Source: Codonopsis lanceolata (lineage: Eukaryota > Streptophyta > Magnoliopsida > Asterales > Campanulaceae). Taken from it: a DNA stretch of 64,000 nucleotides. Within the stretch, counting starts at the first letter, position 1, and each line of letters begins with the position of its first letter. A program made the translations under genes and the position numbers. The notes beneath the pieces are model-generated. The model was not told the DNA's origin. It was given only the letters and a program-made list of their open reading frames with translations, and ran no database searches. Shown in pieces: positions 24,481-36,641 of the stretch. Where the stretch lies: assembly GCA_013146195.2 (NCBI GenBank), contig CM028377.1, positions 2,480,001 to 2,544,000 of the forward strand, written 5' to 3'.

Positions 24481-24836
24481 TCCCGCTCCTCGTCTTCTTC
24501 CACTCCTTAAAATAGTTTGTTGAATGTGTACTGAAAAGAAGGTACATAAAAGTTTGGTTCTTATGATTTTGCACGCGATGCAAAATTAGATTAGGAAATT
24601 AAATTTAATGCATTGTGGTGCAAAAATTAATGCAACGCGATGCAAAATTGTAATTAAATTGATGCATTGCGGTGCAAAAATTGATACAACACGATGCATT
24701 TTAGTGAGTGCTCCGAAGCGTGCATTCGGTTCATTAAGGATATCGTAGTTTTTTCACACAAAAAAAAAAATTCAATTAAAAAAACATAAGGTACTAGCGA
24801 ATTTTTTCCAAAGTAAACCGCTCCGAATTTCACCCA
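24481..24836 (-). mobile_element. MITE-like repeat, copy 1 (inverted relative to 35734-36641)
   Basis: It contains several units of the form TGCATTGCGGTGCAAAAATT and AACGCGATGCAAAATT. It ends on the right with CTACGATATCCTTAATGAA (read on the minus strand) and GAATTTCACCC. The same order of words occurs in the opposite orientation at 35830-36230. No coding sequence is seen. A defined left end and target duplication were not found, so this copy may be truncated. Confidence 0.6.
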
Positions 24837-25500
24837 AATTTTTTAAAGAGACAAAGAATTATAAGCCTTAGTCGTGTTTTTTTTTTTTTTCCATTGACTA
24901 CGTGAGAGCTTTATGCTAATTGTTTCATGCCTAAGTCCCTTGTATGTATATCTTTAAAGTTCTTTTATATATAGTAAATTTCAATGCATGTCTTTTAATT
25001 ATCTTTTCTTTCTTATTTTTTTGAACTATTACTAAAACAAAATTCACTGCTCACTTTTCTTCTCTCACATTGTCTATGACTCCACGTAATTGGTTATGTT
25101 TAATTACTAAAAAATGAAATATTATGAGTAATTTCGATTCGTATTCATAAGTCAACTTCAACATTTATCCAAATTTAGTTATGTTCAAAGTATTTCAATT
25201 ACCTTATGACGAGTTTAAAAAATCATCGTATTCACCTCAACTTCAACATTTAGATTAGTTTTATTAACGTCTATCCATTGTAAGGTTTTTCTAGAATGGA
25301 TTTAAACATGAGATATATAAGTGGCAAAAGGATCAATCATGGTTGTGAAGAGAGGTTCAGTGTAGTTGCGGCAAATTGGCAATTGACCGATTGTTGTAGT
25401 TCAATCGTAGATGTAGAAATTCACAAAAGATATGAATAACGGCTATTTATATAGGGTTACAATTGAGGTTACGTTAGAAGTAGGAGTACACGAATCTTTT
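24837..25500. other. Intergenic, no gene seen
   Basis: AT-rich with short homopolymer runs. Nothing recognisable as coding or RNA gene. Confidence 0.5.
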
Positions 25501-25507
25501 AAAACAA

Positions 25508-25680
25508 CTGACTCATAACTTAAGGAAAGAACTATATAAAGAAATAAATTATACAAGGTAGTTACCACATAATATTAATTACAAAAAAAAAAGATTCATA
25601 ACTTAAGGAAAAAATTATACAAGAAAATAAACTAGAAAAAATAGTTACCACAGAACATTAATTACAAATAAATAAAAATA
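25508..25680. repeat. Tandem duplication of about 85 bp
   Basis: CTCATAACTTAAGGAAAGAA near 25511 is repeated as TTCATAACTTAAGGAAAAAA near 25594. Each is followed by TATACAAG, TAGTTACCACA and ATTAATTACAAA blocks. It lies about 300 bp upstream of the presumed transcript start of the host gene. Confidence 0.75.
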
Positions 25681-26035
25681 AATAAATATTATTTATTAAT
25701 ACGATGTAGTCACTACTTAATTAAATATTAGGCAAAAGACAATAAAAGTAAAAGGGTGAGAAGATATAAAAAAACGTTTCCAGTGTAGAGAGCCCAGCCT
25801 TTCGGCACCATCTTTTGAAACCAACTGTACAACAAATAGGATTCATTGCATGTGTGTGTTTATTTGTGAGTGAAAGAGAAAAGCAAAACCCATCATCCTC
25901 ATCGTCAATTAAAATACAAATTTACAAAAAAATAAAACTTATTAATATTTGTGGGGAGTGAGAGAAACCCCATTGAAGAGTGAGACTAGTGCAGTCTCTG
26001 TTCAACCTCTTTTGTATCGTGCGTGCTCACAAACA
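25681..26035 (+). promoter_or_regulatory. Probable promoter and 5' leader exon of the host gene
   Basis: This is the upstream flank of the gene that starts coding at 26746. The non-coding first exon probably ends at 26035, before a GTAAGC donor. The transcript start is not visible from sequence alone and I see no convincing TATA box close by. Confidence 0.4.
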
Positions 26036-26651
26036 GTAAGCAAAAACATTCCTTTTTTTCTTTTTTTTCTTTTCTTTGAATGCATTGTATTATTCTGATC
26101 AAAATTGGTATGAAGTTTGTATTGATTATTTATGACAGTGCGACATTGCCATCGGTTTTTCCTTCCTTAATTTGCTTCAAACATCAAAATATGTAGATGT
26201 AGAAAGATTTGCCTTTTACTCTGTTTTGAACTTCAATTACTGCCAATTTTAACATCTGATAGACAACGCTATCGATTTTTCCTTAACATTCTGTTTGGGT
26301 TCTAGAAAATATAGGAAAACAGAAAAAGAAAACTTGGGAATCCTAGAAAAGTTGCTCCAATCAAACCCATTTTAAGAATCCAATTCTCATCCTTTCCCCT
26401 TTTCCCCTGCATGATTTGCTTTATGCTTCTCAGTTTAATGTTAAAGTTTGTAACATGGTACTGATTCTCTCAAATACACCTCTGTGTACATGTGCGTGTG
26501 TGTGTGCTTTTATATATACTTAATATATATGTGTCCATATGCATATGTATGCGTATTAGTACCCTAGTGACATTATCCTAGAAGCTTTTGACTCAGATTC
26601 TTTGATCTAGTGTGGGTTTTTATTTGTTTATTATTTCTGTTGCTATGTCAG
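26036..26651 (+). other. Probable 5' UTR intron of the host gene
   Basis: The donor AACA/GTAAGC at 26036 and acceptor ATGTCAG at 26650-26651 flank T-rich intron-like sequence. The coding start lies 95 bases into the next exon, after a (GA)n run at 26715-26732. Leader introns are common in plant housekeeping genes. The call is inferred from splice consensus only. Confidence 0.5.
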
Positions 26652-26745
26652 GGTAGTGTTATAAGTCTGATCTTCAAAACCGAACAAGGAGGTTAGTGGT
26701 GCAAAGAAGGGGTAGAGAGAGAGAGAGAGAGACCCTTTTCTCTTG

Positions 26746-29700
26746 ATGTTGAATAACGGGATGAAGTCTACTCCTACTACTGGGGTCAGGCCTCGGGGAT
26801 TCGGGCTGCCATCTTCATCCATTTTCAAGAATGGTCATTTACCATCTGGGATTGTTCCAGTGTCACGGGCTATTCCCATGCACCGTAGTTGTGATGGTGG
26901 GTCCGGATCGGATATGGACCTAGCCTCTGATTCAGAGAATGAGATTTATGCTGGATCCCACTCCTTTGTGGCATCGCCACAAGATGATAAAGTTTCCAAT
27001 GGTAGTGGTGCCAATGGGCCAAGGCATGGTTTTACTGATAATGTGTTATCAGATGAAGTGTCTTCTAAGCTAAGGAGGAGCAACGACTTTAATGTACCTC
27101 CTGGGGCAACATATACTTCCAAAGGCCATCCATCCACTATTTACTCGCAGCAAAATTTGAAGTCAGTGGTGAGACAAGCTCTGAAATTGTACTTGTTTTA
27201 GAATGCTAATAATTTGCATGCCTCTGGATTGGTTGTGTATCAATTAAGATCAAAAGTTATGCTTCCCTTTGTGTTGTTTCAGTTGAAAACAAAGAACAAC
27301 TTCTAAGGAAATTGATTTTCTAGCCAGTTTTATCTCTTGCAGAAGTTTCTTTTTCTTTCTATTATTTGGTCTATTGCAAATTTTTCATCTTTTTCAGAAA
27401 TTTATTTATGCTGTGGAGAGATTTTGTTCATTATGGAGTATTGAGCTGATATGGGAAGGCCTATTTAGATGCATAGAAACTTAATAAGTATTTCAACTTA
27501 TCTTAATAAACAGACAGAGATATTATTGAGGTTTTAAATCATCCCTGCCGAAATATCTCATTCATTGATATTAAATGTTTACTAAAAGCTTTTTGATTAA
27601 TGCAGCTGATGTCTACATTATATTTATGTTGTCTCTGAATGTGCCTTGTACAATCTATAATAGGACTTTATATTCAACTCTCTTTACTGACATTAAGAAC
27701 TTATCTTGGGCATTTTCTCAAATGTGACAGATATAACACGGTTTATTTTAGTGTACATACATACATACATACATACATATAGATTATAGAAATTTAGCAA
27801 ATTATTTGGTATAAGAAGAGCCTGCTTTTTAAATGTTTTCCCAGATATTGTGCATATGGAGGTCAAGTCAATGCTGCTATTCTTAGCTTGATGAGTGGTT
27901 TCAGGCTTTCATTGGTCAACCACGGCAAACTAAGGAACTCGATGAGGATGATGTTCCTAGTGCACCTCCATTTTCTGATTCTATCTACGGAATTAATCAA
28001 GATCCTGAACAACCTTCTACCTTCAGAGCAAATGGCACGCCTTGCCCTACAATTGCAAGTAGTTCTGCTGCGACTATTAATGAAACCAATACGATGAAAG
28101 GCATGCCATTAGGTGCCGTTTCTTCCACTTTGCCAGATCGCTTTCCCACTTATCATGCAAGGTAGTTAACATCATCACGATGATTGTTCTGTTCCATTAT
28201 TCTTCTTTGTTTGGCATGAAGTTGTTCAGTTTTTATTTCAAGCCTGCTCTCATATCTACATATGCCACTTTGAACTGGTCTTAGTGGGCTAGGTCCATGG
28301 TGTGGGGTGATCTCTTATGATGCGTGTGTTCGGCTGTGTCTTCACTACTGGGCCAAGGGCTGCATTGAAGCTCCTATGTTCTTAGAAAATGAATGTGCCC
28401 TTCTTCGAACTGCTTTCGGGTAAACATGATATTCCTTGATTCCCACTTGTTTTTTTGTCAATAATTTATTTGTCTGTTATTCAGTTTCACCTTTCCGGTG
28501 CATGAATATCAAATTAAATGCTCTACATTCCGCTCAAATAGTCCACATTTGAATGTCAAACATCTTAAGGATAAAAAGAGCTTCTTATAGATACCCTTTG
28601 TTTTAAGGCTTATAATAGTTTTTGTAGTTTTATACTTTGAGATAGTGGGGATAAATTATGGGCTTGGATTTTGATATAAGACTCTTGAAGTGAAACGTCC
28701 CAAAGCATAAACTTGGACTCTTTGAATGGAATGGAGGGAGTAACTAGGAAGTTCAGTGAAAGTGCTTAGCAGAACCTACACTTTTTTTGGTGCCAATTGT
28801 TCTTGAAATTTCTTGTTGTCTTATAGTTTGCAACAAGTACTGTTACAACCAGAGGAAGAATTACTGAACAAAACGTCTTCAGCCATAGTTAGTGAAGGAG
28901 TTTCGATAAAACCTAAGAAAACCTGTGGTAGATTGAAAGTTCAAGGTACATGTGTTTCTCAGTATCAGTTTCATACTTTCTGTATATATTTAGTGCCTCT
29001 TTCTTGCTTATGTCTCTAAGATGGTATCTAATGCAGTGAGAAAAGTGAAAATGGTGTTGGACCCTCCCACAGGCTGCAGTTTTTCATCCATAAAACCGCC
29101 TATGGAAAAATTCCAATCGCTTCGCCTTCGTCTGTCCAGCATAAAATCAACAGTCACTTCAGAATGGGAAGCTTTAAGGAAAGTCCGTGTGACCCCTCAT
29201 CATATACCTGCAAACGGATCATTCTCACGTCAAAGTATGGGTTATGTGCATGCCGGCACTCAATATTTGAAAGACGTATCTGGGCTATTGAAAATTGGTG
29301 TTACCACTATGCGTAACCATTCTTCGTCTTATGAAATAGTGCAAGGTATGAAGAATCTTTAACTACTTTCTGTAAGAATGATCTCAGTGGATATTCACCG
29401 TCCATTATGTGGTGTTTGGTAGGAAGAAAAATGGTGATGGAAAATGGGGGAGAAAAATTTGGAGGGATGGAAAAGTAAGAGATGAGAAACCCCTCGGCTC
29501 TTCACAAACATTTTCCCCTTAGAATTAGATGGAGCAGTGGAGGCCTGGAGGGAAAAGTGATGAAGAGGTGAAGATTCATGTACCGGCTATTTTACCCATT
29601 ACAAGAGGCATTTATATCAACTGAAAGGACATAATGGTAGATGACGTGTGTATATATATTCCTTCCTGTTTTTCTTGTATTCTACCAAACAACTAAAGAG

Positions 29701-32700
29701 AAAGATAGTTTCAATCTCCTATATATAGAAAGTTGATCTCTCCCATTTTCCATCCTTCCATACAACCCCTCCTACCAAAACAGCATTACTCTTTCATTGT
29801 AAGAGAAGAGACCCATGCTCTGTGTGTCTACGTACTACTCTCCGTTGATCATATATTCCTTCGCTATTAATTGTTGATTCACTTGTTTACTTTCCGTCAA
29901 AATTGTTACTTTCCTTCCCTCCCAGACTGCTTTCTCAGGTTAATTTGTAATTAATGGTGCAGAAACTTACTTGTGTTCTTTGAGATTGAAAAGTTCATCG
30001 GAAGACGGTGTAGTTCGAATGCAGCCTGGATCTGGTGAATCCCATGTATTGTATGTGCATCATTTCCAGCTGTTTCTCTTTATTCCTTCTTCCATTGCAA
30101 AGTGGGTGATGATCTTGCTTTTATCTGCTTTCAAAATGCAGCTTGCCAGATGGCCCGGGAGATGATCTTGTTATTGAAGTCTTTGATTCAAAGGGAAAGT
30201 ACTGTGGTCACGTCCTCGCACAGGTGGCAGATATTGCTGACGACCCGGTACGATGATATGGATACAATAATCTACAACTTCTAGCTAGTATTGGACAGCT
30301 ATTTCAGAAGTCTTAACATATAGCTTAAGTGCAGGCTGTAAAGCTTCGCTGGTGGCCCATATACCATGAACCAGAGCATGAACTTATTGGTAGAATACAA
30401 TTGCATATACACTATTCAAGCAGCCTCGATGAGAGTAGTCATCTCAAGGTACAACGAAGGATTTATGTAACCATAAATGAATGGTCATCCACTTTGCTAG
30501 TTAGTTGCTCTCGCCAAAGTGCCCCCTGAGCTTTTAGCAATGTGTTATAATATATACTTCTCTGTTTCTGTAGTATGGTTGTGTTGCAGAAACTATCGCA
30601 TATGACTTGGTTTTAGAGACGGCAATGAAAGTGCAAAATTTTCAGCAAAGGAATTTGTTGCTCCATGATCCATGGAGCTGGTTAGTGGCCGAGTTTGCTA
30701 ATTACTATGGAGTTTCTGATGCGTACACCAAACTAAGGTACTAAGATGTGCTAGAAGAACCTTCTGGCCCCTATCATGGTCATTATTGTTAGTTTTTGGC
30801 TCTTGATATTGTTTGTATGTGCATGTCTTGTAGATACCTTTCATACGTTATGGATGTTGCCACACCAACTGCAGACTGTCTAAACTTGGTGCATGATCTG
30901 CTGTTGCCTGTGATTGTGAAAGGCAACATGAAGCGCACACTGAGTCACCAAGAGGTGGGATCATTATTTCTTATTTGGGTCTTTTGTTACTATTTAGGGA
31001 TCTTTATTTCAGTTTCAAAAATCATTAGTAGTTATAAACTTTGACTAGATCCTCTTCTAGTTCTTCTTTCTTTTTTTTCTTTTTTTTTTTTGCAAGTGCA
31101 CATGTGCATATTTTCTAATGATATGAATGCTTCATGGATCCTTGACCAGAATCGCATATTGGGGGAGGTTTCTGAACAGATTGAACATATTATTGGTACG
31201 GTTTTTGAGAACTACAAGTCACTCGATGAATCATCACCATCAGGAATGGCAGGTGTCTTTAGTCCTGCAACTGGATTGGCAGCTCCTGCTCTGGAATCTG
31301 CTTTAAAGCTGTACACTCTTTTGCACAATATGCTTACTCCCGAGGCACAGTTGAAGCTATGCAAATATTTTCAGGTACTAGAACTGTGCATTTCAATTAT
31401 CTCTCCTCCTTTCAGCCTCAACTATCCTTTGTCTGAAGTTCCATTATATTTCAGAATGCTGTGAGAAAGAGGTCGAAAAGGCACTTAGCCGAAACAGATG
31501 AGTTTGTTTCAGGTAATATTGACAATACGTTGGTTGACGCAATGACCCAATCTACTGCCTACGAGAAGATGAAATCCCTTTGTTTCAATATCCGAAATGA
31601 AATCTTCACTGACATAGAAATCCACAATCAGCATTTATTACCCAGGTAAACTTCTTTGTTTGTGCAATCCGTTTTTAGGCTTCAATTTGAGTTTGTAGTA
31701 TACTAATGGTTTTGTTCATGCAACTATCTTTTCTCATGTACTTGGTAATTTTTTGCCTAGCATGGTGAATCGATTCTTAATGTGTTATAATTAATTACTG
31801 ATTTTATATCACACTTTTTCCAGCTTTGTAGACCTTCCAAATCTTTCTTCTTCAATATATAGTACAGAGCTTTGCAATAGATTGCGTGCATTCCTTGTTG
31901 CATTTTCCCCCAACGGCCCCTCACCTCCTGTGGCAGACCTTGTTATCTCCACAGCTGATTTCCAGAGGGATCTTTCTTGCTGGAATATTGGGTAATTGTT
32001 TCTCTTAATTAGACATTCTATTACTGATGATAAATAGTTCTTTATTGACTTTGCTCATGCAATGAAACAGTAGAGTCAAAGGTGGCGTGGATGCAAAAGA
32101 GTTGTTTCATATTTATATAACCCTCTGGATCAAAGACAAGCGTCTTGAATTGCTTGAATCATGCAAGCCTGATAAGGTACAATGTCGAGGCATGGTTTTA
32201 GAAATTACGGTTTGGTTGCATTTGCTTCAGTTGATACTTATTTTATTTACTTCCTTTAGTTGCTATATTTGAATTTCTTAGAAACAAATCAAGTATCATA
32301 CGTATCTTATGAGTTATGAAGAACACATGCTAATTGATAAGCAACTTTACTCCAGGCAAAGTCGTGTGGCGTCAAAACACAACATTCCACAGTTCTGTTT
32401 GTGGATGATATGTATGACCGTCTGAAAGAGATGTTGGGTGAATATGAAGTCATTATTTCTCGATGGCCAGAATACACATTCTCTCTGGAGAGTGTAAGTT
32501 CAATGCTTTTCCATTTTGTTGCTACATTATTTACTTCTTGTTTTTGACATAATGTGCGAATGTATTCATTTGGGTTTTTTTCTGTTATCAATAGGCTATA
32601 GCAGATGTTGAAAGGGCAATTGTGGATACTTTGGAGAAACTGTACATTGATGTTTTATCTCCATTAAAAGAGCATACGATGCCCGCCAAAGCAGTACATT

Positions 32701-34149
32701 ACGTTCAGAAATTTGCTAAAGGAAATCCATGCCCTTACACTTTCCCGGAAGATGTGAGTTATTTCTTTTTGAAGATTTTCTTAGTACCAACATTCTGCAT
32801 TCTAATTACATAGATAATACAATGACTGAAATATGTATTCAGTTGGGAATTCTTTTCAATTCTATGAAGAGGATGCTTGACGTGCTGAGACCAAAGATAC
32901 AAGCCCAGATTAAAGTGTGGGGTTCCTGCATTCCTGATGGTGAAAATGCGGTTCCTGGAGAATTCCTCAGCGAAGTAACGGTGATGCTAAGAACTCGATT
33001 TAGAAGTTATCTGCAAGCTGTGGTCGATAAACTGTCTGAAAATGTGAGTCTTCTTCAAATGGTGAATATATATGGCTACAATCTCCATAACATTTCAAAT
33101 TTACCCATATTAAATATTAACCTATTGATTGTGTTATAATTATGATAAATTCTAATGCTAGTAACTCAATTACTCCATCCGTTTTCAAATTATGGTCATC
33201 TTTGATTCGGCACACCGTTTAAGAAAAAGTAATTGACTGTATTATAAATATTGATGAAATATGTTGTTTCCTTTAACGCCCTTGAGCATGTAGTCATAAT
33301 TAAAGTATGTAAAAAAAAGGGTAAAATGATAAAAATGTTTACTAAAAGGGAAAGTTTTGAAAGAGAACAATTATTTTAAAACGGGGAAAAAAAAAGGTGG
33401 ACAATAATTTGAAAATGGAGAGAGTATTAGACTTTTCAAACGTGAACTCTTTGAGTGGAATGGAGAGGGTACTACTTAGATTCCATAAGGTGTTTTATGT
33501 CATTGTATCTTTCACTTTCAGACAAGGTTGCAAGGTGCTACGAAGTTAAAAAAGATAGTCCAAGAAACAAATGAAAGTGTGGGAGAATCGGATATAAGAG
33601 GTAGGATGCAGCCCTTGAAGGATCTGCTAACAAACACAACTGATTACCTCCATGGTATTCTCGAAACTCAAGTGTTTGTAATTCTTTGCCGAGGTTTCTG
33701 GGATCGGATGGGACAGGTAGGCTCAGTCAGTTCATTTATTCAATATTTTTAATTGTTGTTAAGGTATGAAATTCAGAGTTCTTCCCATCTACTGGCAGGA
33801 ATTGCTAAGGTTTTTAGAGAATCGGAAAGAAAACAAGTCTTGCTACAAGAGTTCCCGAGTTGCTCTCTCTGTAAGTTGACAATCCTTGCAATTGTCGTTT
33901 TTTCTCTTCCGTGAACTTGATACTCTCGTAGTTTTCCCTTTCAAATCTCCGACTGTATCATGCATTTCACTCGGGAGTGTGTCGTTCAAATTGCAGGTTT
34001 TAGACGACACGTTTGCATCACAATTGCAACGTTTGCTTGGGAATGCACTACAGGATAAGGATCTCGAGCCACCAAAGAATATACTGGAGGTGCGCTCAAT
34101 GCTGTGTAAGGAGTCTGTCAACCAAAAAGACGACAATTACTACTATTAG
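26746..34149 (+). CDS. Conserved plant protein with C2-like segment, 20 coding exons, 1153 aa
   Basis: This is the one intact host gene. Coding exons: 26746-27168, 27887-28161, 28285-28419, 28827-28945, 29037-29345, 29963-30050, 30142-30247, 30335-30448, 30574-30737, 30834-30954, 31150-31374, 31455-31645, 31824-31991, 32071-32176, 32356-32493, 32595-32753, 32843-33043, 33522-33716, 33799-33870 and 33997-34149. All introns are GT-AG and the phases join without a stop: 3462 nt, TAG at 34147. The start is the ATG giving MLNNGMKSTP. Residues 1-230 are Ser/Pro-rich and acidic, probably disordered. Residues 234-290 are conserved-looking (GLGPWCGVISYDA). Residues about 422-523 look like a C2 beta-sandwich (DDLVIEVFDSKGKYCGHVLA, LRWWPIYHEPEHELIGRIQL). 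Residues about 530-1100 are helical and may be Munc13/MUN-like, which is tentative. From memory it belongs to an uncharacterised plant family that includes Arabidopsis At4g24610/At5g65440; I could not check this. The C2-like part suggests membrane or vesicle association, but no function is established. It has no signal peptide or clear membrane span. Confidence 0.9.
27762..27780 (+). repeat. (CATA)n microsatellite in intron 1
   Basis: Several CATA units in the first coding intron of the host gene. No functional role is evident. Confidence 0.8.
28519..28740. mobile_element. Stowaway-like MITE in intron 3 of the host gene
   Basis: The left end (CTCTACATTCCGCTCAAATA) is the inverted complement of the right end (TTTGAATGGAATGGAGGGAG), with TA directly after the right end. 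About 220 bp, no coding capacity. These are features of Tc1/mariner-related Stowaway MITEs. It is fully contained in an intron and does not disturb splicing sites. Confidence 0.65.
29410..29785. mobile_element. MITE with terminal inverted repeats in intron 5
   Basis: The left end GGTGTTTGGTAGGAAG pairs with the right end CCTCCTACCAAAACAGC, and further in GGAAAATGGGGGAG pairs with CTCCCATTTTCC. A TTA trinucleotide flanks both sides, compatible with a PIF/Harbinger origin but too short to be decisive. Confidence 0.55.
33173..33424. mobile_element. Stowaway-like MITE in intron 17
   Basis: The left end CTCCATCCGTTTTCAAATTA pairs with the right end TAATTTGAAAATGGAGAGAG, and TA flanks both ends (33171-33172 and 33425-33426). 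It is 252 bp. A related right-end fragment (TTTGAGTGGAATGGAGAGGG) follows at about 33450-33472, so a second, partial MITE adjoins it. Confidence 0.75.
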
Positions 34150-34620
34150 AATGAAAATATCTTGTATACACACACACACACAGACATGTTGAGTTTTCTG
34201 CTGTAGAAGAAAATGGTTCTTCTCCAGTTTTGTTGGGTTAGAGAGGTAGAGCAACCCGGCTAGTTGCATGGCAACCGTTTCCCCCTTTCTTGTTTTGTCC
34301 AAAGGACTGTAGAGTATTATTTAGGTGTATAATCATATCCTCTTTTTTTCTCAAAAATCATAAACCACATTTTAACGTAGTTTCTAGAAAAAGAATATGT
34401 CTATATATACTTTTAATTTTACAACTAAACAAAAATACGTTAAAGGATGATCCGATAGTTTGTCAAGTTGATTTTGAAGAGTTAACATGTTTCTCTTCGT
34501 TTGGATTGGAGGGAATTGGTAGACGTTTTTCTCGTCATGGGTGCAAGATGGTGAAGACTGAAGATCTTAAGCATGATATTTGAGCTAAGAAAGAAACAGT
34601 GACAGATTGTTTTTATCAAA
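34150..34620. other. 3' flank of the host gene
   Basis: It contains the 3' UTR and terminator region of the host gene, including a short CA repeat at 34168-34182. No clear AATAAA signal is visible close to the stop, which is common in plants. No other gene is seen. Confidence 0.5.
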
Positions 34621-34815
34621 ACTCGCACCAAACCGCACCGTGACACACTGTGTGCCGTATTTGCCAACTCCCACCCTGCCCCGCCCTCCCTACTGAACTG
34701 CACCGGTGACAGCGTATGCACGGTATTTGTCAAAACTGGCACTGAACAGCACCATGACACAAGGTATGCACTATATTTGACAAAAAACCGCACCGTAGCA
34801 CACCTATACGCCCTT
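34621..34815. repeat. Degenerate tandem repeat of CCGCACCGTGACACA units
   Basis: CGCACCAAACCGCACCGTGA, ACTGAACTGCACCGGTGAC and GCACTGAACAGCACCATGAC recur at intervals of about 60-95 bp, each followed by a form of GTATGCACTATATTTG. GC-rich compared with its flanks. It resembles sub-terminal repeats of hAT-type elements. Confidence 0.55.
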
Positions 34816-34844
34816 TATTAGACGGGCGATAAAGGGGTATAACT

Positions 34845-35328
34845 AGCAGAGATATTAAAAGGGCCCAGGATCGCAGGGCCGATCCTGCTAAACCGTAACC
34901 GAAAAGCGTTAGGGGTTGAGAAAATGTAACCATATTAAATTCAGATCCAACATGTCTGGCCCTATAAGGTCACAACCCTACATTATCGGCCCTATAGGGC
35001 TAGGGTCAGGTCAACCTGATTAAAAGGGTTGAGGGTCAACCCTGTTAAACAGTAATCGAAAATGGTTAGAATCGAGAAAATATAACCATATTAAATTTAG
35101 ATCTAACATGTCTGACCCTATAGGGTTGACCAATGTAGGGCTAGGATCAACTCAAATAACTAGGTTGATGGATAGACATATTAATAGAGTCAAAAATCAC
35201 AGGATCAAACCGCTTAAACCGAGAAAAGCTGGTTTGAGTTTTTTAGCGACCCGTTTAAACTGTAGCGTTTAAAGCACATCCTATAGAGATTGAAACCGAC
35301 AGGGTTGGCCGACTAACATCTCTACTGA
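34845..35328. mobile_element. hAT-like non-autonomous element with internal duplication
   Basis: The left end AGCAGAGATATTAAAAGGGCC pairs with the right end GGCCGACTAACATCTCTACT. Internally, a segment with AACCATATTAAATTCAGAT followed by AACATGTCTGGCCCTATA near 34930 is repeated as AACCATATTAAATTTAGAT plus AACATGTCTGACCCTATA near 35083, period about 155 bp. The short GAGAT-type ends fit hAT MITEs, but I could not see an 8-bp target duplication. Confidence 0.5.
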
Positions 35329-35733
35329 GATTTTTCAAGTTGTCAATGCAGCTATTTGTATGAAAGAGTAAGTTTTTTCTATTTTTTACATAGATTCCAG
35401 TAAAACATAACCAGACAATCTCACTTCATCCTTAGAAATTACTAAAATACTTTGAGTGAAAACAAAATAAACTATTTTGAATTGCCTTAATCTAATAATG
35501 TCTATGTTATGACATAATTAAATAACTTTATTGATTGAACTAAATTAAATTATGAAGGATTTGTGTTTTGAATTTTATTACGTAGGTGATGTCGTTGTAT
35601 GACTTTTTTGTTTGATTTGTATTCATTACTTGATTTCAAATTTTTAAATTTAAATACAAAGTGTTATTTATTTTCTTGATGTGTAGCCCATAGCGGCCAG
35701 TTTAAACAGAAAGCGACAGAGTTAGGATTAAAA

Positions 35734-36641
35734 GAAATTGCGGGCCGGTCTATTTTTTGAAGTTTTTAATTGATAAAGTACTCTCTTTCTTTTTTTCAAT
35801 CGGAAAAAATCATTTTTAGTGGCAAAATAACTACGATACCCTTAATGAATCTTAGGTGTGCTACGGAGGTCATTATTTTTGCACCGCGGTTCATCAATTT
35901 TATTGAATTAATTTTTGCATTGCGGTTAATTGTCTAGTTTAATTGTACCGTGATTCATCAATTTTATTGCATTAATTTTTTACCACGGTTCAATAGTTTA
36001 ACTGTCTAGTCTAATTGTACTGCGGTTCATCAATTTAATTACATTAATTTTTACACCGCGATTCAATAGTTTAACTTCCTAATCTAATTGTACTGCTATT
36101 CATCAATTTTATTGCATTAATTTTGCACCGCAGTTCAGTACTTTAAATGTCTAGTCTTTTTTTGCACTACGGTTCAATAGTTTAACTATCTAGTCTAATT
36201 GCACTGCGATTCAAAATCGTAATAAAACAGACTATGCCCTCAGACTTCTTCTTCCTTCTCCTCCACGTGAGCCTTCGTATTCCTCCTCCTTCGCCTTCGT
36301 TCTTACTTCTTACTGTGAAAAAATCCTTCAACCCAACACATTTTAATTAAAATTTTGTAGTTAATGATTCAAAAAACTCGTTTACCTTTCGAAGGCATTG
36401 CCCTCGAACCCTCACGAAGGGGCGCTGCCTCTTTGACTCTCGCGACCTGATCGGGCAGGTCGATCCCTATTTCGTTTCCCAACAATGGTGATTTTCCAAT
36501 CCAAAGTATGTTGTTGGAGCTGTTCAATGAGACGATGACATTTTTTAAATAATATTTCGAAAAGTTGTTTTTTTCGATTGAAAATAAAAACACTGGATTA
36601 AAGAGGTTATAAATTTCAAAAAATAGATCGGTCTGAATTTC
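35734..36641 (+). mobile_element. MITE-like repeat, copy 2, with GCACCGCGGTTCA minisatellite
   Basis: The ends are inverted repeats of about 35 bp: GAAATTGCGGGCCGGTCTAT on the left against ATAGATCGGTCTGAATTTC on the right, each adjoining TTTTTTGAA or its complement. Inside, at about 35874-36215, a minisatellite repeats TTGCACCGCGGTTCAT and AATTTTATTGCATTAATTTT. The right half is purine/pyrimidine-biased and encodes nothing recognisable, including the 74-codon minus-strand frame at 36369-36593. The sequence on both sides (GTTTAAAC-rich words) is hAT-like, so this repeat seems to have inserted into a second hAT-like element whose right end lies near 36757. No target duplication found. Confidence 0.6.

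Noticed and set aside
24481..24836. Paired terminal repeats and target duplication for copy 1 of the minisatellite MITE
   Set aside because: Only the right end is clear; I could not find a matching left end or a duplication, so no complete element is claimed for this copy.
34482..34933. Minus-strand frames downstream of the host gene as a second gene
   Set aside because: They fall in GC-rich tandem and hAT-like repeats, with no domain and no splice structure.
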